A stretch of DNA of 40,574 nucleotides from Caulochytrium protostelioides (taxonomy: Eukaryota; Chytridiomycota; Caulochytriomycetes; Caulochytriales; Caulochytriaceae). Both the position numbers and the translations under genes were made by a program. Position 1 is the stretch's first letter, and the number at the start of each line of letters is the position of its first letter. The notes under the pieces were generated by a model, which did no database searches, was not told where the DNA came from, and saw nothing but the letters and a program-made list of their open reading frames with translations. Location: assembly GCA_003615045.1 (NCBI GenBank), contig ML014277.1:1-40574 (forward strand), written 5' to 3'. Shown one piece after another: positions 36,773 through 40,574 of this stretch.

Positions 36773-38308
36773 TTAGACAAACGACAGAACGCCCAGGAGC
36801 GAGACAGCGGCAAGGAAGAGCCAACGCTCGCGCGCGCCGGCGGGCGGCGCCGCGTCCAGCAGGGACCGCGGCTCCGGCACGGGGGCCGAGCGGCGCATGG
36901 CGGCCTCGCTGATGAGCATGTTGGGCGATGGGGCCTCGCTGCCGTGCGAGTAACGGCCCATTACTTCGGTGCCCGGCCGATGGGGCAGCACGGCCGTGGG
37001 CGGCTGGTGGTCCTGCGGAGGCTGTGACGCCGCCAATGCCGCCGGGCGATGGTGGTCGTCGCCGCCGCCGCCGATGCCGATGCCGATGCCGATGCCGTCC
37101 TGCCGCTCCATGGTCGGCACGATGGCGCGTAGATCGGTGGGCGGCCTGCGGGCGCGGCGCTCCTTGTGGAAGGGTGAGACGAGCTCGACGCTCGAGGCCA
37201 CGCCGAAAAAGTCGGTGACGCGGGCGGCGGCGACATGCGGGAACAGGTCGTAGCGGACGCCCGGCGTGGACTGGATCAGGCGGAGGTCGTAGGTGTCGAA
37301 GAGCTGCGGCAAGGACGTGGTGTCCTCGCGGCTGAGCCGCTCGAGCGTCTCGAGGTTGTAGTAGGTGAAGCGGTCGATGACGGCGACGCCGATCTCGGGG
37401 TCGTTGTGGTGGGAGTATGAATCTTGGCCGACGAGCGAGCTAGCGGCGGCGAGGATGTTGGGCGAGGCGATTTGCGCGTACAGCGACGCGGCCTGGCAGG
37501 TGTCCGCGACGAAAAAGATCTCATGGTACCGCCGCTTCTCGTGCATCTGCGCGAACGCGTCCGCAATGTCGTGCGACGAGATCTCCTCGTAGTCCTGGAA
37601 CTTGAGAAACTCGTCGCCGCCGTGGCCCGTCATATACACGAGGATATTGCTGCGGTCGTCGGTGTTCAGCCGCTTCGAGCGCGGCACGTCGGGGCCCAGC
37701 CGGCCCGTCAGCAGCCGGATGAAGTTCTCGACGGTCACCTCGTAGCCTCGGTAGTCGACCTCGATGTCTGTTCCGTAGAGGTTCATGACACGCTGTGCGT
37801 TGTGGTACACGGTCGCCGGGAACCGGTTCCGCGGGTTGCATGCCATGTCGTCGGCCAGCATGAGAATGATGTTCGAGTCCGGGATGCCCAGCCGCTTCAC
37901 CGTGTGGTAGATCGACAGCGTGTTCGCCACGTGGCGGTAGTTAAACCAGAACCGCGACGTGCAGACCAGCACCGCCCAGTTGTTGGCGTGGTTCGAGTTT
38001 GAAAAGAACCCATCGATCTTCTCGGTATGAATGCTCGACGCCATGTGGACCAGCGGGTCCAGCGCTTCGGGGCCCAGCGACGCGAGGCTGGCCATCGTCG
38101 GCGGCTGGAACCGCAGCGCCTCCTCTACCGTCTCAAACGTATACGCGTCCTCCAGCGATGCTTCGGTCGACGACGGCGATGGCGGCGACGGCGCCACCAC
38201 GTCATTGGCGCCGACCGATGCGATCGCGACGTCCAGCGCAAGGATCAACGCCAAGGCGGCCATCATGAAGACAGCGAAGACGCCTGCGGTGGCACTGCGG
38301 CGAGCCAT
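36773..38308 (-). CDS. GPI8: GPI-anchor transamidase catalytic subunit (GPI8/PIG-K)
   Basis: 511-aa caspase-like cysteine protease (C13 family) of the ER transamidase that cleaves the C-terminal signal of proteins and attaches GPI. A signal peptide (MARRSATAGVFAVFMMAALALILAL, shown in part) precedes the catalytic domain: NNWAVLVCTSRFWFNYRH, LADDMACNPRN. Catalytic His229 lies in YMTGHGGDEF and Cys271 in ADTCQAASL; their 42-residue spacing matches the yeast enzyme. SSLVGQDSYSHH also matches. The domain is followed by an unusually long linker with a GIGIGIGIGGGG run from GATGCC hexamers, and a C-terminal hydrophobic helix (WLFLAAVSLLGVLSFV). It is about 100 residues longer than yeast or human versions. 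The start at 38308 gives the signal peptide; the frame upstream is open but unlike protein. Confidence 0.95.
   Translation of the reverse strand: MARRSATAGVFAVFMMAALALILALDVAIASVGANDVVAPSPPSPSSTEASLEDAYTFETVEEALRFQPPTMASLASLGPEALDPLVHMASSIHTEKIDGFFSNSNHANNWAVLVCTSRFWFNYRHVANTLSIYHTVKRLGIPDSNIILMLADDMACNPRNRFPATVYHNAQRVMNLYGTDIEVDYRGYEVTVENFIRLLTGRLGPDVPRSKRLNTDDRSNILVYMTGHGGDEFLKFQDYEEISSHDIADAFAQMHEKRRYHEIFFVADTCQAASLYAQIASPNILAAASSLVGQDSYSHHNDPEIGVAVIDRFTYYNLETLERLSREDTTSLPQLFDTYDLRLIQSTPGVRYDLFPHVAAARVTDFFGVASSVELVSPFHKERRARRPPTDLRAIVPTMERQDGIGIGIGIGGGGDDHHRPAALAASQPPQDHQPPTAVLPHRPGTEVMGRYSHGSEAPSPNMLISEAAMRRSAPVPEPRSLLDAAPPAGARERWLFLAAVSLLGVLSFV
37064..37098. repeat. GATGCC hexamer repeat inside GPI8
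   Basis: Four GATGCC units encode alternating Gly-Ile on the minus strand in the linker between catalytic domain and membrane helix. Confidence 0.85.
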
Positions 38309-38874
38309 GATGGCTGCGCAACAAAGAACGCGGCGGCGACTAGAGAGGCCTCGGGCGATGCGGAAGCAGGAGGACGCGATCGAACACGCGTGGGCGCGCT
38401 GTTCACAGCGACCGTCTCGATCCAGGATCGCGGAATCGCCAGGATCGCTGCAACCCATCGCCGCTGCCGCCGCCGCGGTCGCCTCTGTCAGTCTCGCAAG
38501 CGGCCGGTCGAAGTATACTTCTGGCAGAACGAAACGCGCCATCATGAACGATCGTCCGTCTGCCGGTGCCCACGGCGGCGCCCGCGGCGACGACTGCGCC
38601 CACGGCGCGCGGCGGCGGTGGCGGGCGGCGACGGCGGCGACCCCGGCGCGGACCCCACGGCCGGCGGCGGTCATGGGCGGCGGCCGGCCTTCAATCGCCC
38701 CGCCGAACACTCGGTCCCTGCCGCGGCGCGCGCAAGCACGTGGTCCGTCGGAGGACCGGGCCGCCGACGGCGGAACCTCCGCTGCGGCCACGGGTGCCGG
38801 TCTCCCCGCGCCGCGACGCGCACCGCTCTCCAACAGGCGTCTCCCGCGCTGATCCCGCTTCCGCTCCGCTCACG
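38309..38874. promoter_or_regulatory. Divergent promoter region, GPI8 and CFIm25
   Basis: 566 bp between two divergent starts. No gene or repeat supported. It must carry both promoters if the short first exon of CFIm25 at 38875 is right. Confidence 0.5.
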
Positions 38875-39744
38875 ATGTCTCTGACATTGCCAGTGCCCCT
38901 GTAAGTGCCGCTTTGCCGATGTGCCCACGTGCTCGGATGGATTGATGGATTGATGAATTGATGAATCGGTGGATCGAAGCATCGATGGATCCACTGATCG
39001 TCACGTTGGCCAATCGATCTGCGGACAGACGCTCACAAACACATATCTGGCATGTTGGTTTTTTGATGTCATGTGGTATGCGGTGGTGGGCGAGAGGTTA
39101 GATACCCGATGGTGAACTACACCGTCGGGGTGCGAACCGCCGCGGTCGGCGGAGACACTGCCGCCGACGCCGACGCGGGGCTCGCCGATGGCATGGACAC
39201 GTTGCCGCCGCTCGCCGCGCTGGCCCCCGCCCAGTTGCCTGCCATGCCACGCGTGCAGGCGCAGGCCGTCATGCTCGTCCACGGGCATCGCCACCCGCAC
39301 GTGCTGCTCCTGCGTGACGCGCAGCAGACCTACCATCTGCCGCGGGTGCTCCTCAAGCCCGGTGAGGACGAGATCCATGCGCTGCGGGCCTACCTCTCGA
39401 CGGCGCTGGCGCCGTCGCCGCCGGCCGATCGCGCCGTCGACCACGCCGCCGCCCCCAAGGCCGCCGACGATGCGTGGGAGGTCGGCGAGCTGCTGGCGAC
39501 ATGGTGGCGACCCACGGCGATGGCACCACTGGTGCCCTATGTGCCGGCGCACGTGACGAAGCCCGTCGAGAAGGTGCGAATGTATCTCATCATGCTGCCG
39601 CCGCGGAAAGCGTTGAGTGCGCCGCCGGGCGGCGCGCTCGTGGCCGTCGGGCTGCATGACATCACGCCGGCCTATGGTCCCGAGATTGTGGCCTTGCCGG
39701 CCTTGCTCTCGCGCTTTGACCTCGTTTGCCAAGGAACGAATTGA
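38875..39744 (+). CDS. NUDT21: Pre-mRNA 3'-end processing factor CFIm25 (NUDT21/CPSF5), one intron
   Basis: RNA-binding Nudix-fold subunit of cleavage factor Im, which recognises UGUA upstream of poly(A) sites. Exon 1 (38875-38900, 26 nt) encodes MSLTLPVP plus two bases; exon 2 is 39102-39744; total 222 aa against about 227 in animals. Splicing at GTAAGT...TTAG yields PLYPMVNYTVGV, matching the family's LYPL-x-NYTFG start, which no unspliced frame provides. Further marks are HRHPHVLLL, KPGEDEIHALRAYL, WEVGELLATWWRP, PYVPAHVTKPVEK and YGPEI...LPALLSRFD. The Nudix box is degenerate: the GG is replaced by RV (LPRVLLKPGEDE), consistent with a non-hydrolytic protein but more divergent than usual. 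It is absent from budding yeasts (family knowledge). Its 3' end is followed by the right-hand repeat region. Confidence 0.93.
38901..39101 (+). other. CFIm25 intron
   Basis: 201-nt phase-2 intron with consensus donor GTAAGT and acceptor TTAG, AT-richer than its flanks. It contains a degenerate TGATGGAT/TGATGAAT tandem repeat (about 38936-38976). Joining CT to A gives the Leu of the conserved LYP motif. Confidence 0.9.
38936..38976. repeat. GGATTGAT/GAATTGAT short tandem repeat in intron
   Basis: About five 8-bp units of GGATTGAT, GGATTGAT, GAATTGAT and GAATCGGT type, inside the CFIm25 intron. Confidence 0.75.
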
Positions 39745-39927
39745 TTTATATTCGGCCGGTCGCGCATGTACTGACCCAACACGCTCGCCATCCCCTCCGT
39801 GGTGCCCCCCAGGGGTTTCTCGCCGAGGCCGTCGCGCAGTAGCGGTTCAGTGTCGGATGACTTTGCCGACCATGGACCGCAGCGGAGCTTGCCCGGGGTT
39901 GCGGCACAACGCTATCGGTCTCGCGGC
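39745..39927. other. Downstream flank of CFIm25
   Basis: No gene supported. The sequence just after the stop (TGATTTATATTCGG) is AT-rich and may carry the polyadenylation region. Similarity to the dispersed element may start within the last ~40 bp, where the minus strand reads ARPIALCRNPGQAP in the frame after the stop of copy R3. Confidence 0.4.
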
Positions 39928-40113
39928 TCAGGCCATGCAACGTCGAGTGCTCCACGCGGCGTTGAGATCGTGATTCACGAACACGCCATTGGTGGCATCA
40001 CACCACAGCAAACATCGGACCACGGTCCCCTTGGGCCGGTGTTGCCCCAGCTTCGCGGCCACAATCGCCTGGGCATATACCCGGGTCTGCATGACCCGGA
40101 TTGGCATCACCAC
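39928..40113 (-). pseudogene. Dispersed element copy R3: possible TnpB/Fanzor-like C-terminal fragment
   Basis: About 170 bp resemble positions 48-214 in the same orientation, roughly 79% identical over the best 84 bp. The minus strand reads VYAQAIVAAKLGQ, KGTVVRCLLWC, NGVFVNHDLN, RRCMA and then a stop, where the left copy reads through (RCLASP). This copy keeps the upstream frame intact where R1 has a stop. Changes that alter third codon positions yet keep C-LLW-C, NG-x-FV and DLN suggest an ancestral protein-coding element. TnpB/Fanzor identity is inference from the CxxxC...(R/H)DLN layout. A 7-bp hairpin (40081-40087 with 40093-40099) is shared with R1. Confidence 0.45.
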
Positions 40114-40272
40114 TGGAACTTATCGTTCCGAGGCGAGCACACCACATCCATGGCGACTTACTCATATCAATATCATTAGTATGATCGTCAGCATTAGCAT
40201 TATAACACAGGGCTATGCTTTGCGAGCACTCCTTCGTCCGCAGTACCACATGTCGCGGTCGCGTTATGCCAT
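40114..40272. other. AT-richer spacer, 3' flank of the right-edge gene
   Basis: Contains ATCAATATCATTAG and GCATTATAACAC stretches, much richer in A/T than the window core. It is probably the 3' untranslated/terminator side of the minus-strand surface-protein gene. No gene seen. Confidence 0.45.
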
Positions 40273-40574
40273 CTACAAGAAGAGAGCGGCAAGCACGCCC
40301 GCAGCGCCAAGCGCCCACGTGACCGAGACATCGAGAGCCGAGTGAGCATTGAACCTAGCAAAGCCGTGCGACGGAGAACGAATGCCCGTCGGCTGCATAT
40401 CGGTGGTCGTGGTGGAATCAGTCGTCATCGTCGCCGTCGGCTCATTAGTCGTAGTCGTCGTCGTTGTCGTCGACTCATCGTTCGTGGGCTCATCGGTAGA
40501 CGGCTCATCGCTTGTAGGCACATCGGTCGACGGCTCATCAGTCGACGGCTCATCGGTCGACGGCTCATCGATCG
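40273..40574 (-). CDS. GPI-anchored Ser/Thr-rich surface protein, C-terminal part (runs off right edge)
   Basis: Partial: 99 codons plus stop, open to the window end with no start in view. The visible N-terminal part consists of DEPST pentapeptides (with DVPTS and DEPTN variants) encoded by a 15-bp tandem repeat. A run of Thr with interspersed Glu/Pro follows, then a spacer (MQPTGIRSPSHGFARFN) and a C-terminal hydrophobic tail, VTWALGAAGVLAALFL, ending at the stop. An Asn/Ala/Ser-containing site, a short spacer and a terminal hydrophobic tail are the pattern of a GPI-attachment signal, so this is probably a cell-surface or wall mucin-like protein and a substrate for GPI8 encoded 2 kb away. 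A single C-terminal membrane helix is the alternative. Confidence 0.7.
   Translation of the reverse strand, partial: IDEPSTDEPSTDEPSTDVPTSDEPSTDEPTNDESTTTTTTTTNEPTATMTTDSTTTTDMQPTGIRSPSHGFARFNAHSALDVSVTWALGAAGVLAALFL
40496..40574. repeat. 15-bp tandem repeat encoding DEPST
   Basis: Five or so units of CGGCTCATCGGTCGA (plus strand) with point variants, continuing past the window edge; in-frame on the minus strand of the partial surface-protein gene. Confidence 0.85.

Noticed and set aside
40496-40574. CRISPR-like or telomeric repeat at the right edge
   Set aside because: Units are contiguous 15-mers without spacers, in frame with a coding sequence, and unlike TTAGGG-type telomeres.

Overview
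The window looks like a GC-rich, gene-dense nuclear contig from a fungus with a flagellated (zoosporic) stage. Four things point there. There are eukaryote-only genes throughout (SWR1-type remodeller, GPI transamidase, GPI11/PIG-F, VIP36-type lectin, CFIm25). Two introns of 169 and 201 nt with GT...AG ends can be placed by restoring protein motifs. Intergenic distances are short and most genes are intronless. One gene is an LRGUK-like LRR plus guanylate-kinase protein, a family tied to flagella, and another is an LRR-TM-SH3 receptor of the kind seen in chytrids. I cannot name the species; Chytridiomycota or Blastocladiomycota relatives are the best guess (inference).

Layout, left to right. 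1-2205: a lower-GC edge with repeat fragments, then GC-rich DNA with trinucleotide repeats. 2206-4497 (+): PHD/extended-PHD protein resembling AF10. 5915-8848 (+): LRR-TM-SH3 membrane protein. 9673-11715 (+): molybdate transporter of the MOT1 family. 12313-17850 (-): full-length ABCC transporter. 18846-20274 (+, one intron): UMP/CMP kinase URA6 with an unusual membrane-anchor extension. 20351-22822 (-): LRGUK-like protein. 23709-24338 (-): eEF1A-type lysine methyltransferase. 25304-26362 (+): GPI11/PIG-F. 26499-27515 (-): L-type lectin cargo receptor. 29190-36617 (+): SWR1 ATPase. 36773-38308 (-): GPI8. 38875-39744 (+, one intron): CFIm25/NUDT21. 40273-40574 (-): C-terminal part of a GPI-anchored, DEPST-repeat surface protein running off the right edge.

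Genes alternate strand often. Three convergent pairs have tails only 76-155 bp apart (URA6/LRGUK, GPI11/lectin, SWR1/GPI8), and divergent pairs share promoters of about 0.6-1.7 kb. A functional thread is the secretory/GPI route: GPI11 makes the ethanolamine-phosphate step possible, GPI8 attaches the anchor, the lectin is a probable glycoprotein cargo receptor, and the right-edge gene encodes a likely GPI-anchored substrate. SWR1 and the PHD protein are chromatin factors.

Both window edges carry copies of one dispersed element. On the minus strand these copies read as decayed C-terminal pieces of a protein with a C-x3-C...RD-L-N pattern reminiscent of TnpB/Fanzor RuvC-III ends. This is the most speculative but potentially most interesting item. 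Other items worth checking are the roughly 95-residue acidic/basic insert in NBD2 of the ABC transporter, the altered P-loop of the LRGUK-like protein, the 26-nt first exon of CFIm25, and the signal-peptide-like stretch in the wrong frame ahead of the LRR receptor.
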